DNA of 64,000 nucleotides from Bacteroidaceae bacterium (GTDB lineage Bacteria; Bacteroidota; Bacteroidia; Bacteroidales; Bacteroidaceae): NCBI GenBank assembly GCA_017651315.1, contig JAGCDE010000022.1, positions 48,803 to 112,802 of the forward strand, read 5' to 3'. Shown piece by piece: positions 50,172 to 59,221 of this stretch (position 1 is its first letter; each line of letters starts with the position of its first letter). The notes under the pieces were generated by a model. It saw only the letters and a program-made list of their open reading frames with translations, ran no database searches and was not told where the DNA came from. The position numbers and the translations under genes were made by a program.

Positions 50172-52751
50172 ATGGTATTCAGGAATATTCTGACAGCGCT
50201 TTCATGCGCAGCTATGGGGGTGGTTCTGACTTCTGCGGATATTTACAGGGACCCTACGCAACCAGCTGAAAAACGGGCCGCTGACCTTGTGGGCAGACTC
50301 TCTCTGGAGCAGAAGGTGTCACTCATGCAGAACTCTTCGCCTGCCATCCCCGAGTTCGGGATCAAGGCGTATGACTGGTGGAACGAGGCCCTCCACGGGG
50401 TGGGGCGTGCCGGACTGGCCACCGTCTTCCCGCAGGCCATAGGCATGGCTGCATCGTTTGATGATGCCCTGCTGTATGATGTATTCACCGCAGTCAGTGA
50501 CGAGGCACGCGCCAAATCGGCTCAGTACGGAAAGAACGGCGGGCTCAAACGCTATCAGGGCCTGACGTTCTGGACTCCCAATGTCAATATATTCCGTGAC
50601 CCCCGCTGGGGACGCGGACAGGAGACCTACGGTGAGGACCCGTATCTCACGTCGCGCATGGGCGTATCGGTTGTGAAAGGCCTTCAGGGTCCGTGTGGAA
50701 TATCGGGATACGATAAGCTCCACGCCTGTGCCAAGCACTTTGCCGTTCACAGCGGACCTGAGTGGAACCGCCATGAGTTCAATGCTGAGAACATTGAGCC
50801 GCGTGACCTGCGCGAGACCTACCTGCCGGCTTTCAAGGCTCTGGTCCAGGAGGCCGGTGTGAAGGAGGTGATGTGCGCCTACAACCGGTTTGAAGACGAG
50901 CCCTGCTGCGGAAGCAACCGCCTGTTGCAGCAGATCCTGCGTGACGAGTGGGGCTTCAAGGGCATTGTGCTGTCAGACTGCTGGGCTATCAACGATTTCT
51001 ATACGAAGGGCCATCACGAGACTGAACCCGATGCCAAACATGCCACCGCAAAGGCCGTTCTGACCGGAACTGACCTGGAGTGCGGCAGCTCTTACGGAGC
51101 TCTTGTACAGGCTGTGAAGGAGGGACTTATCAAGGAGTCCGATATCGACGTTTCGGTCACAAGGCTTCTAACCGCACGTTTCGAGTTGGGAGAGATGGAT
51201 GAGGATGTGGAATGGAACCGGATTCCATACAGTGTTGTTGACAGCAGGGAACACAGGGAACTGGCTCTCAGGATGGCTCAGGAGAGCATGGTCCTGCTCA
51301 AGAACAACGGCCTGTTGCCTTTAAAGCGCGGTACCAGGGTGGTGGTCATGGGACCCAACGCCAACGACTCCGTCATGCAATGGGGTAACTATAACGGCAA
51401 TCCGTCGCATACCGTGACGCTTCTTGAGGCAATCCGCAGGATGGATGGCCAGGTCAAGTACGTGAAAGGGTGCGATTACGCATCGAACCAATTCTCCTTG
51501 GTCAGTCTTTTCAGCCAGTGCAGTGCCGGAGGCATTCAGGGATTCGATGCCAGGTACTGGAACAATGCCCGCGGCATGGGTGAACCTGACGTTCTCCGTC
51601 ACAACACCACACCCCTTCGCTTCACCACTGCCGGTGCTACAGTGTTCGCCCCTAACGTGAACATTGAGAACTTTGCAGCCGAATACAATTCGGTGTTCCA
51701 CGCAGAAAAGGACGGCGATGTGGCTTTCTATTTGCAGAACCAGGGCAATACCATGATTTATGTGAACGGGAATCTGGTGGTAGTCGGCCGTAACGGCGAT
51801 ACTGCCAAGAAGGTCTATACCCTTGATGCAAAGGCAGGTGAGGACTATGAGATCAGGATTACCTTCAACAGCCGCAGCGGGGAGGCATCGCTCTCCTTCG
51901 ACCTGGGCTATGAGGAGGAGGTCAGCATAGAGAGTGCAGTCGCCGCTTCCGCCGATGCCGATGTGGTCATCTTTGCAGGCGGTATCTCGCCGTTGCTCGA
52001 GGGTGAGGAGATGCCGGTCAGCATTCCCGGATTCAGGGGCGGCGACCGTACCGCGATAGAACTACCCGCCGCCCAGACAGAGGTGGTTCAGGCTCTCAGG
52101 AAGGCCGGCCGCAGGATTGTCTTTGTGAATTTCTCGGGTTCTGCCATGGGGCTCGCTGAGGCGGAGCCTTCATGCGATGCCATCCTGCAGGCATGGTATC
52201 CCGGTCAGGCTGGCGGAACAGCCATTGCGTCGGTCCTTTACGGTGAGTACAATCCCGCCGGGCGTCTGCCCGTGACATTCTACAGGAGCACCAGCCAGCT
52301 TCCCGATTTCGAGGACTACTCCATGAAGGGGCGCACCTACCGCTACATGACGGAAAAACCTCTCTATCCTTTCGGATACGGATTGAGCTATTCATCATTC
52401 AGTTACGGCGCGGGAAAACTGTCATCCAGGTCGGTCAGCGCACGCAACGGCGTCAGGCTCACCATCCCTGTGACCAACAAGGGTGCCATGGACGGACAGG
52501 AGGTGGTGCAGGTCTATCTGAGCCGACCTTCCGACAAGGAGGGGCCTTCATATACACTGCGCGCCTTCAAGCGTGTGGATATCCCCAAGGGCGAAACCGT
52601 GAACGTGGAGTTCGAGCTCACTCCCGAGCAGTTCGAGTGGTTCGATGACCGGCATGACCAGTTGCGCCTCATCCCCGGCAAGTACGAGCTGCTCTACGGA
52701 GGGTCGTCCGATATGGAGGGGCTGGGCAGGCTGAAGGTTACCGTCAGGTAG
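50172..52751 (+). CDS. GH3 beta-xylosidase/glucosidase with PA14 insertion, secreted
   Basis: An 859-residue exported glycosidase (signal ends near VLTSA). It opens with PAEKRAADLVGRLSLEQKV and YDWWNEALHGVGRAG, as in bacterial xylan 1,4-beta-xylosidases of GH3. KHFAVHSGPEWNRHEFNAEN and the nucleophile Asp in GIVLSDCWAIND near residue 266 follow. A PA14-like beta-barrel is inserted in the C domain (about 440-590, GDVAFYLQNQGNTMIYVNGN). An FN3-like domain closes the protein. It trims xylo- or gluco-oligosaccharides. It is monocistronic with a terminator 20 bases on. Confidence 0.92.
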   Translation: MVFRNILTALSCAAMGVVLTSADIYRDPTQPAEKRAADLVGRLSLEQKVSLMQNSSPAIPEFGIKAYDWWNEALHGVGRAGLATVFPQAIGMAASFDDALLYDVFTAVSDEARAKSAQYGKNGGLKRYQGLTFWTPNVNIFRDPRWGRGQETYGEDPYLTSRMGVSVVKGLQGPCGISGYDKLHACAKHFAVHSGPEWNRHEFNAENIEPRDLRETYLPAFKALVQEAGVKEVMCAYNRFEDEPCCGSNRLLQQILRDEWGFKGIVLSDCWAINDFYTKGHHETEPDAKHATAKAVLTGTDLECGSSYGALVQAVKEGLIKESDIDVSVTRLLTARFELGEMDEDVEWNRIPYSVVDSREHRELALRMAQESMVLLKNNGLLPLKRGTRVVVMGPNANDSVMQWGNYNGNPSHTVTLLEAIRRMDGQVKYVKGCDYASNQFSLVSLFSQCSAGGIQGFDARYWNNARGMGEPDVLRHNTTPLRFTTAGATVFAPNVNIENFAAEYNSVFHAEKDGDVAFYLQNQGNTMIYVNGNLVVVGRNGDTAKKVYTLDAKAGEDYEIRITFNSRSGEASLSFDLGYEEEVSIESAVAASADADVVIFAGGISPLLEGEEMPVSIPGFRGGDRTAIELPAAQTEVVQALRKAGRRIVFVNFSGSAMGLAEAEPSCDAILQAWYPGQAGGTAIASVLYGEYNPAGRLPVTFYRSTSQLPDFEDYSMKGRTYRYMTEKPLYPFGYGLSYSSFSYGAGKLSSRSVSARNGVRLTIPVTNKGAMDGQEVVQVYLSRPSDKEGPSYTLRAFKRVDIPKGETVNVEFELTPEQFEWFDDRHDQLRLIPGKYELLYGGSSDMEGLGRLKVTVR

Positions 52752-52771
52752 TAAGAATCTGTTCAAGACAG

Positions 52772-52813
52772 GAACCGGACTTGCATGCCGTTATGTGCAG
52801 GTCCGGTTCTTTT
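52772..52813. terminator. Terminator between convergent GH3 and M3 peptidase genes
   Basis: GAACCGGAC at 52772-52780 pairs with GTCCGGTTC at 52801-52809, followed by TTTTG on the plus strand. The gap between the genes is only 67 bases, so both probably use it. Confidence 0.75.
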
Positions 52814-52818
52814 GTCGC

Positions 52819-54906
52819 TCACTCTATTATTTCCAGCTGTCTTAGCAGCGCCTCCGGCTGCGGGTCATGTCCGCGGAACTCGCGGTACAGGAGAGCGGGA
52901 TCCACGCTTCCTCCCTGCTCGAGCAGATGACGGAACTTGCGGGCTGTCTCCCTGTCAAAGATTCCCTTCTCCTTGAACAGTGAGAATCCGTCGGCGGCAA
53001 GCACTTCGGACCATTTGTAGGAGTAGTAGCCGGCAGCATATCCACCGCTGAAAATATGGGAGAACGATGTGGATATAATGCAGTCATCTACCGGCGGAAG
53101 GACATCGGTCTCCTTCAGGGCATCCTTCTCGAAACGTATGACGCTCTTGCTGACAGGTGCCGTCTGGGTGTGCCATGACATGTCAAGCACGCCGAACTGT
53201 ATCTGCCGCATGTGGTAGTAGGCCGACATATAGTTCATGGAGGCCTTAATCTTACTGATCATCTCGTCCGGGATGGGCTCGCCGGTCTTGTAGTGACGGG
53301 CGAATGTGTTCAGGAACTCCTTCTCGTACCCCCAGTTCTCCATTATCTGCGACGGCAGTTCCACGAAGTCATGATCCACATTGGTACCGGTCTGCGAGGG
53401 ATAGCGGCCCTTGGCCATGATTCCGTGGAGGGAGTGTCCGAACTCATGCAGCATTGTGGTGAACTCGTCATGGGTAAGTAGTGAAGGGCTGTCGGCAGTA
53501 GGCTTGGTGAAATTGGTCACAAGGCTTATGAAGGGACGCTCCTCCACACCGTTCTCAATCTTCAGTCCACGGAACTCGGTCATCCAGGCTCCGCTGCGCT
53601 TGCTGGCACGCGGGAAGAAATCGGCATAGAAAAGTGCCAGATGGGAGCCGTCGGCATCGCTCACCTCATATACCTTTACGTCCGGATGATAGACCGGCAG
53701 GTCGATGGGCTTGAAACTGATTCCGTACAGGCGGTTGGCAAGGCTGAAGATGGCGTCGATGCAGTCATCGAGACGGAAATAGGGCTTCATCTCCTCAACG
53801 CTCAGGTCATATTTCTCCACCCGCAGTTTCTCCGCCCAGTAGCTGAAGTCCCACGGCATGATCTCATTGCCGTCGAACCCCTTGCTTCTGGCATAGCGGT
53901 TCAGCTCCTGCAGCTCTTCTTCGGCCACAGGTTTAGCAGGTTCGGAGAGTTTGCCTATGAAATCCCATACCGCTGCACCGTTCCTGACCATGCGCTCCTC
54001 CGTCTGGTAGTCGGCATAGTCCTTGTACCCCAGAAGGGCGGCTTTCCTGTAGCGGAGGTCCACAATCTTCTTTATGGTCTCGCAGTTGTCCCATTCATCG
54101 CCGTACGCGCGGGTGTTGTAGGCCCTGTAGTATTTCTCGCGCAGGTCCCTGCGGTCACTGTACTTCATGAATCCGCCGTAGCTCGGTGCGGAGAGGTCGA
54201 ACAGCCAGCCGTCCGTGCCCTTCTCCTTAGCTGCCTGGGCGGCCATCTCCCTCACGAAACCGGGAAGTCCCGCAAGTTCGGCTTCGTCATGAAGCGTCAT
54301 GCTGAAGGCGTTGGTGGAGGCGAGCTGGTTCTTCTGGAACTGGAGGGTGAGCAGGGAGAGCTCCTCCTCGATGGCGGAGTATCTCTTCTTGTCCTCTTCG
54401 GTGAGGTTGGCGCCGTTACGCTCGAATGACTTGTAGGTGTCGGTCAGAAGCTTCATCTGTGCGGGGTCCAGCTTCAGCGAACCTCGCTGTTCATATACCT
54501 TCCTGACGCGTTCAAACAGCTTCTCATTAAGACTTACGTACATGGAGTACTCGGTCATCAAGGGCGATATCTCCTCGGCTATCTGCTGCAGGGTGTCGTT
54601 GGCATCGGCCTCCAGAAGGTTGTAGAATATGCCGCTTACCTTGTTTAAGGCGCCTCCGGCATAGTCCAGAGCCTCGATTGTGTTGCTGAACGACGGCTCC
54701 TCACGGTTGTTCACTATGGCGTCAATCTCGGCCTTCCCCTCCTTGATGGCCTGCCTGAACGCCGGGATGTAATGCTCCTCGCTGATCTTGTCAAACTGCG
54801 GAGCCCCGTAGGGTAGCGGGGACTCCGTCAATAACGGGTTGTTCTGCATAGTGCATGCTGTCAACAGCGTCAGCAGTGACGCTGCATAAATTAGTTTTTT
54901 CTTCAT
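52819..54906 (-). CDS. M3-family zinc metallopeptidase lipoprotein (dipeptidyl carboxypeptidase-like)
   Basis: A 695-residue lipoprotein. The ATG at 54906 gives MKKKLIYAASLLTLLTAC with the lipobox Cys at residue 18; the frame is open further upstream without a signal. The oligopeptidase F/Dcp fold is clear, with the zinc motif MLHEFGHSLHG near residue 485 and the downstream GTNVDHDFVELPSQIMENW. It resembles peptidyl-dipeptidase Dcp, which trims dipeptides from the C terminus of peptides; lipid anchoring would place it in the periplasm for peptide use. The C terminus has the family's FSHIFSGGYAAGYYSYKWSE. Confidence 0.92.
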   Translation of the reverse strand: MKKKLIYAASLLTLLTACTMQNNPLLTESPLPYGAPQFDKISEEHYIPAFRQAIKEGKAEIDAIVNNREEPSFSNTIEALDYAGGALNKVSGIFYNLLEADANDTLQQIAEEISPLMTEYSMYVSLNEKLFERVRKVYEQRGSLKLDPAQMKLLTDTYKSFERNGANLTEEDKKRYSAIEEELSLLTLQFQKNQLASTNAFSMTLHDEAELAGLPGFVREMAAQAAKEKGTDGWLFDLSAPSYGGFMKYSDRRDLREKYYRAYNTRAYGDEWDNCETIKKIVDLRYRKAALLGYKDYADYQTEERMVRNGAAVWDFIGKLSEPAKPVAEEELQELNRYARSKGFDGNEIMPWDFSYWAEKLRVEKYDLSVEEMKPYFRLDDCIDAIFSLANRLYGISFKPIDLPVYHPDVKVYEVSDADGSHLALFYADFFPRASKRSGAWMTEFRGLKIENGVEERPFISLVTNFTKPTADSPSLLTHDEFTTMLHEFGHSLHGIMAKGRYPSQTGTNVDHDFVELPSQIMENWGYEKEFLNTFARHYKTGEPIPDEMISKIKASMNYMSAYYHMRQIQFGVLDMSWHTQTAPVSKSVIRFEKDALKETDVLPPVDDCIISTSFSHIFSGGYAAGYYSYKWSEVLAADGFSLFKEKGIFDRETARKFRHLLEQGGSVDPALLYREFRGHDPQPEALLRQLEIIE

Positions 54907-55004
54907 TAACTCTATGGCTTTCATACGGCTCTTCCCGTGCCGTTCCGGATGGGACAAGCTCCTCTCCGCTTAACGGGCATAAAGAAATCGCCTTATTGTT
55001 TTTG

Positions 55005-55012
55005 CAAATATA
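55005..55012 (-). promoter_or_regulatory. Putative -7 box for the M3 peptidase gene
   Basis: TATATTTG on the minus strand, about 100 bases before the start codon. The divergent gene's nearest box is the imperfect TATCTTTA at 55024-55031. Confidence 0.45.
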
Positions 55013-55052
55013 CAAAAACGTACTATCTTTACCGAAATTATTCATGTGCCAA

Positions 55053-56339
55053 ATGAGAGTTCGCGTTTTTTATCCTTTACTGGCGGTCATCTTTTCCCTA
55101 ACCTATGCGCGGGCTCAGGATGTCAGCTACAATGCCATATACCGTGTCGAAGGCAAGCCTGGCGCATCCGGAGAGACTTACCGTTCACATGTCAACATAG
55201 AGTCATTGAACAATGACGAGAGTGCCGTCCTCGCGGAGAACGGTGCCAGCCTCATCCTTACGTCGGTCCGCGTGAACAAGACCGGCGGTATGTTGTCTTC
55301 GGCCCGCTTGCGTGAGGAGTACGGAGTGAATTCGGCTGTGATAGCCACAGGCGGAAGCGACCTGCTCTTGGAGACACCCACCCTGAATGTCCATGTGTCC
55401 GAAGCCGATGCCGTCACTTCATACGGCGTGGGGACCACGGTGACTGTCCAGGGAGGTCAGTTCAATATGAGCCGTGACAAATCCACAGCCCTGAGGGTTA
55501 TCGGAGGCGGACTGCTCAAGGCCGACAAGGTCATCGTCTCCTCTCTCGGAAACCAGAGTCCGGCCGTCGCCGCATGTCAGGAGGGCAGCAGGGCGGAGAT
55601 AACGGGGATGAAGGGCAGCACCAACGGCATCGGTTCACCTCTGTTCTTCTCATCGGGTGAGCTTACTGCAACCGGTTGCCTGATGGAATGCGGAGCCTCC
55701 CAGATTTCCACGGTGGAGGGCCGGGGGAAGCTCACACTTTCAGATTGTGAGTTCAGAGGGGCCAATTACTGCGGATTCCTGCTCTATTCACAGGACAGAG
55801 GCAGGGAGCCGGGGGAGGCCGTCCTTACCTTGAACTCCTGCAGAATCTCCACAAAGGGCGGCCCGTTCTTCTACGCAACCAATACCGATGCCCGCATCCG
55901 CATGGAAAAGAACACCATATCCAACGGTTCAAAAGTATTCCTGTGCGCTCAGAAGGATGACTGGGGCACCATCGGGGAGAACGGTGCAAAGGTGACACTC
56001 CAGGCCGTGAAGCAGAAAATAGAGGGTGATGTCCTCATAGACAGCATCAGTTCAGTGAGGATAGAGCTTGGGAAGGGAAGCTCGCTCAACGGATCGGTCA
56101 ACCCGGACGGCAATCCCTGCGCAGAGGCCCGTATCCATATCGCCAAGGGAGCCTCCTGGAATTCAAGAGAGAGTTCATACATCACATCGGTAGAGTTCGA
56201 GGAGCCTGTAGCCAGCGGAATAAAGCGCATCAGGAGCAGGAACGATATCTTCTACAAGGCCGATGACCCATCCAACAGCAGGCTCGAAGGAAAGGAGTAC
56301 AAGTTAGGCGGAGGCGGGACTCTCAGGCCGTTGAGATAG
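55053..56339 (+). CDS. Secreted beta-helix-like protein of unknown function
   Basis: A 428-residue exported protein. I start at ATG 55053 (MRVRVFYPLLAVIFSLTYAR, signal ending near ARAQD). The mature part shows no catalytic motif but a regular run of short beta strands ending in small residues (VTVQGGQFNMSRDKSTALRV, ADKVIVSSLGNQSPAVAA, LTLSDCEFRGANYCGFLL), as in right-handed parallel beta-helices or pectate-lyase-like folds. It is the first gene of a tight five-gene run and ends 19 bases before the clostripain-like gene. I do not recognise a family. Confidence 0.65.
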   Translation: MRVRVFYPLLAVIFSLTYARAQDVSYNAIYRVEGKPGASGETYRSHVNIESLNNDESAVLAENGASLILTSVRVNKTGGMLSSARLREEYGVNSAVIATGGSDLLLETPTLNVHVSEADAVTSYGVGTTVTVQGGQFNMSRDKSTALRVIGGGLLKADKVIVSSLGNQSPAVAACQEGSRAEITGMKGSTNGIGSPLFFSSGELTATGCLMECGASQISTVEGRGKLTLSDCEFRGANYCGFLLYSQDRGREPGEAVLTLNSCRISTKGGPFFYATNTDARIRMEKNTISNGSKVFLCAQKDDWGTIGENGAKVTLQAVKQKIEGDVLIDSISSVRIELGKGSSLNGSVNPDGNPCAEARIHIAKGASWNSRESSYITSVEFEEPVASGIKRIRSRNDIFYKADDPSNSRLEGKEYKLGGGGTLRPLR

Positions 56340-56358
56340 AGTGACAAGAAGGAAAGAA

Positions 56359-57621
56359 ATGACAAAAGACATATTCAAGGGTTATCGTCCGGCGGGAAAA
56401 AGTGTCATATTGACTCTCCTGGCTGTCGTGACACTCTTCGGTTCCTGTTTCTGGAACCGCAACCATACACGTGAAACCGAGGACGAAATAACCGTTCTTG
56501 TCTATATGGCTGCCGACAACAACCTCAGCCGATATACAGGCTTCAACGTGAACCAGATGAGGTTTGTAAGCCTCTCTTTTCCTAAAAGAGCCAATCTCGT
56601 GGTCTTTGTTGACAGGGTGGATACCGTCCCGTTCCTTCTTAGGATCAAAGACAATTACGTAGATACGGTGCGGGTGTATCAGGAGTTGAATTCGGCCGAT
56701 GCGTCCACACTCAGTATGGTCATCAATGAAGTCAAGACCCGTTTCAGGGCCAAGTCCTACGGCCTGCTGCTCTGGTCACACGGTATGGGCTGGGTCCCCC
56801 TCACGCAGTTGCATAACGTGGCGAGTGTAATGGGTTACGCACCGTCCCGTGACGCCTCAGACACCCCGTCGCAGCTGTATGACAGGCATCCGGAGGTGAG
56901 GGATATGTTCGCACCCGACACCAAGGGCTTCGGCTTTGAGCCGGTCCCTTCCTTCGGTACTGCGTATTCCTCAATGGATGTGGATGATCTGGTCGGGGCC
57001 ATTCCGGACGAGATGTTCGAGTTCATAATCTTCGACACATGCTATATGGGTTGCGTTGAACTGCTCTATGCGCTCAGGCACAAGGCCCGATGGATTGTCT
57101 CCTCTCCATGCGAGATACTGGGGCAGGGCTTCCCTTACCATGAGCTGACGGTCGATATCATGAGAGGCGACATGCTCTCCGTATGTAAGAAATATTTCAC
57201 CTATTATGACAGCCAGACCGGATTCAACAGGTTCGGTGCCATATCACTTGTGGATTGCAGCGTACTTGATGAGCTGGCGGACTGCTTCAGTGAGATTGTG
57301 AAACAGGTCGGGGAGTACCCTGCACTCGATGGCAATTCCCTTCAGTATCTGGACCGTTTCTGGCGGGGACATGTCTTTTTCGACATGCTTGACCTGACCG
57401 AACATCTGTGCAGTGACAGGGAACTGCTTGAAAAGTTCAGTATATTGACAAAAAAATGCATTCCTTATGCCGCCAGCACTCCCTACATATTCCAGGGTGA
57501 CCGGGATGAGATTGAGATCGGGAGATTCTGCGGACTGAGCATGTATTTCCCTTTCGAGAAGAATGACAGCCTCAACAGGGACTACCGCCGCTTGGAGTGG
57601 AGCATAAGAACAGGTTATTGA
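56359..57621 (+). CDS. Clostripain-family (C11) cysteine peptidase lipoprotein
   Basis: A 420-residue lipoprotein. The ATG at 56359 is preferred over an upstream GTG; the lipobox is LFGSC with the Cys near residue 30. C11 marks: VLVYMAADNNLSRY near 50, catalytic His in LLLWSHGMGWVP near 139 and catalytic Cys in IIFDTCYMGCVELLYAL near 225. C11 peptidases cut after Arg or Lys and often mature themselves. The gene is coupled to the beta-helix-like gene before it and ends one base before the DUF39 gene. Its link to sulfur metabolism genes is not obvious. Confidence 0.88.
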   Translation: MTKDIFKGYRPAGKSVILTLLAVVTLFGSCFWNRNHTRETEDEITVLVYMAADNNLSRYTGFNVNQMRFVSLSFPKRANLVVFVDRVDTVPFLLRIKDNYVDTVRVYQELNSADASTLSMVINEVKTRFRAKSYGLLLWSHGMGWVPLTQLHNVASVMGYAPSRDASDTPSQLYDRHPEVRDMFAPDTKGFGFEPVPSFGTAYSSMDVDDLVGAIPDEMFEFIIFDTCYMGCVELLYALRHKARWIVSSPCEILGQGFPYHELTVDIMRGDMLSVCKKYFTYYDSQTGFNRFGAISLVDCSVLDELADCFSEIVKQVGEYPALDGNSLQYLDRFWRGHVFFDMLDLTEHLCSDRELLEKFSILTKKCIPYAASTPYIFQGDRDEIEIGRFCGLSMYFPFEKNDSLNRDYRRLEWSIRTGY

Positions 57622-57622
57622 T

Positions 57623-58768
57623 ATGACAAAGTCTTACGAGGAAATAAATGACAGGATACGCCATGGCAAGGCCGTGGTACTGACTGCCGAGGAGGTTTCG
57701 GAGATGGCGCGGACAATGAAGCCCCGCGAGATTCTGGACAAGGTGGATGTGGTCACAACCGCCACGTTCGGGGCCATGTGCTCGAGCGGTGCGTTCCTTA
57801 ACTTCGGACATGCCACACCTCCCATCCGCATGGAGAGGATAGAGATAAACGGGGTGCCGGTGAGCGGCGGACTGGCGGCTGTCGATACATATGTGGGAGC
57901 CACTGACTGCAATGTGCAGAACCCCACATACGGCGGTGCGCATATCATACAGGAGCTGATTGACGGCAAGGAACTGACGCTTGAGGCGTGGGGCAAGGGC
58001 ACCGACTGCTACCCCCGGAAGCACATCAGGACACAGATATCGCTCAAGACCATCAACGAGGCCATCCTGATGAATCCGCGTAACGCCTATCAGAACTACA
58101 ATGTGGCGGTGAACTCCACTGACCGTACGCTCTATACCTACATGGGGACCCTGCTGCCTCATTTCAGGAATGCCTCCTACAGCTCGGCCGGCGAGCTCTC
58201 TCCGCTGCTCAATGACCCTGAATGCCGTACCATAGGCTTAGGAACCAGGATATTCCTGGCTGGAGCGGTGGGCTATGTGGTCTGGAACGGGACGCAGTTC
58301 AACTGCAGCAAGCCGCTTAACGGGTATGGCGTCCCGATGGGCAACGCCCGCACGCTGGCTCTTATGGGCGAGATGCGTGAGATGTCAAGCGAGTTCCTGC
58401 GCGGAGCATATTTCGAGAAATACGGTGTGACCATGTATGTGGGAGTGGGGGTTCCCATTCCTCTCCTCGATGAGGACCTGGCTCACCGCGTGAGCATACG
58501 CAACAGCCAGATTGACACCTTCATTGAGGATTACGGCTGCAAGGGTGACCTGATAGGCAAGGTCAACTATGAGCAGCTGCGCTCGGGTGAGATAGAGTTC
58601 ATGGGCAGGAAAATCCATACGGCTCCTCTCTCCAGCCTCTACAAGGCACGCCGTATTGCCGCCATACTCAAGGGGTGGATAGAGAAGGGGGAGTTCGAGC
58701 TTACCGCCCCGGTGCGTCCCATGCCTTCCGGCACATCACTCAAGGGACTCAAGGAGATCAGTCAGTAA
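57623..58768 (+). CDS. DUF39 L-aspartate-semialdehyde sulfurtransferase (homocysteine biosynthesis)
   Basis: A 381-residue cytoplasmic protein of the DUF39/COG1900 family. Seen are TTATFGAMCSSGAFLNFGHA with conserved Cys, VPVSGGLAAVDTYVGATD, and NPTYGGAHIIQELIDGKE. The family makes homocysteine directly from aspartate semialdehyde and sulfide with a reducing partner, bypassing homoserine activation. The next gene encodes a NIL-ferredoxin and the one after it a UPF0280 protein, the recurring partner set for this route. It starts two bases after the C11 peptidase gene. Confidence 0.9.
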   Translation: MTKSYEEINDRIRHGKAVVLTAEEVSEMARTMKPREILDKVDVVTTATFGAMCSSGAFLNFGHATPPIRMERIEINGVPVSGGLAAVDTYVGATDCNVQNPTYGGAHIIQELIDGKELTLEAWGKGTDCYPRKHIRTQISLKTINEAILMNPRNAYQNYNVAVNSTDRTLYTYMGTLLPHFRNASYSSAGELSPLLNDPECRTIGLGTRIFLAGAVGYVVWNGTQFNCSKPLNGYGVPMGNARTLALMGEMREMSSEFLRGAYFEKYGVTMYVGVGVPIPLLDEDLAHRVSIRNSQIDTFIEDYGCKGDLIGKVNYEQLRSGEIEFMGRKIHTAPLSSLYKARRIAAILKGWIEKGEFELTAPVRPMPSGTSLKGLKEISQ

Positions 58769-58801
58769 ATCAGGAATCAGCTAAAACAGACCCTAAGTGT
58801 T

Positions 58802-59212
58802 ATGACCAAGAAAGTAGTTGTATCATTCCCCGATGGCGAGGCCAGCCGTCCGCTTATCTATGAGCTCATCAAGAAATATGACATCATGGTCAGCATAATC
58901 AAGGCCGACATTGACGGGGGGCGCCGTGGCAAGCTGGTGCTTGAACTTGATTCGGACTCCGACCATATAGCCCAGGCCATTGACTTCATGCAGAACAGCG
59001 GGGTGGATGTAAGCCCGCTCGAAAAGAAAATCAGTTTCGATGACAGCAGGTGCATCAGTTGCGGCGCGTGCACATCGGCATGCCCGTCAGGTGCACTCTC
59101 GATAGGCGCTCCGGAGTGGAAGCTTCAGTTCCAGCCCGAAAAGTGCGTGGTGTGCAAGCTCTGTATAACATCCTGTCCGCTCAAGCTCTTCCATATCGAG
59201 TTCGCTGACTGA
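58802..59212 (+). CDS. NIL-domain 4Fe-4S ferredoxin
   Basis: A 136-residue cytoplasmic protein. Residues 1-75 are a NIL domain (KKVVVSFPDGEASRPLIYEL), a small substrate-binding module also found in methionine ABC transporters. The C-terminal half has two [4Fe-4S] motifs: CISCGACTSACPSGAL near residue 84 and CVVCKLCITSCPLKLF near 115. It supplies electrons, and perhaps sulfide binding, to the DUF39 enzyme encoded 33 bases upstream. Every cluster Cys is present. Confidence 0.92.
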   Translation: MTKKVVVSFPDGEASRPLIYELIKKYDIMVSIIKADIDGGRRGKLVLELDSDSDHIAQAIDFMQNSGVDVSPLEKKISFDDSRCISCGACTSACPSGALSIGAPEWKLQFQPEKCVVCKLCITSCPLKLFHIEFAD

Positions 59213-59221
59213 GAATCTTCT

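Noticed and set aside
39833-52751. The two GH3 genes as part of the mannan locus
   Set aside because: They are 27 kb or more away, each with its own promoter or terminator, and other operons intervene.
53641-54429. A 262-codon plus-strand frame opposite the M3 peptidase gene
   Set aside because: Wholly inside the peptidase gene, no start signals and no domain; antisense shadow.
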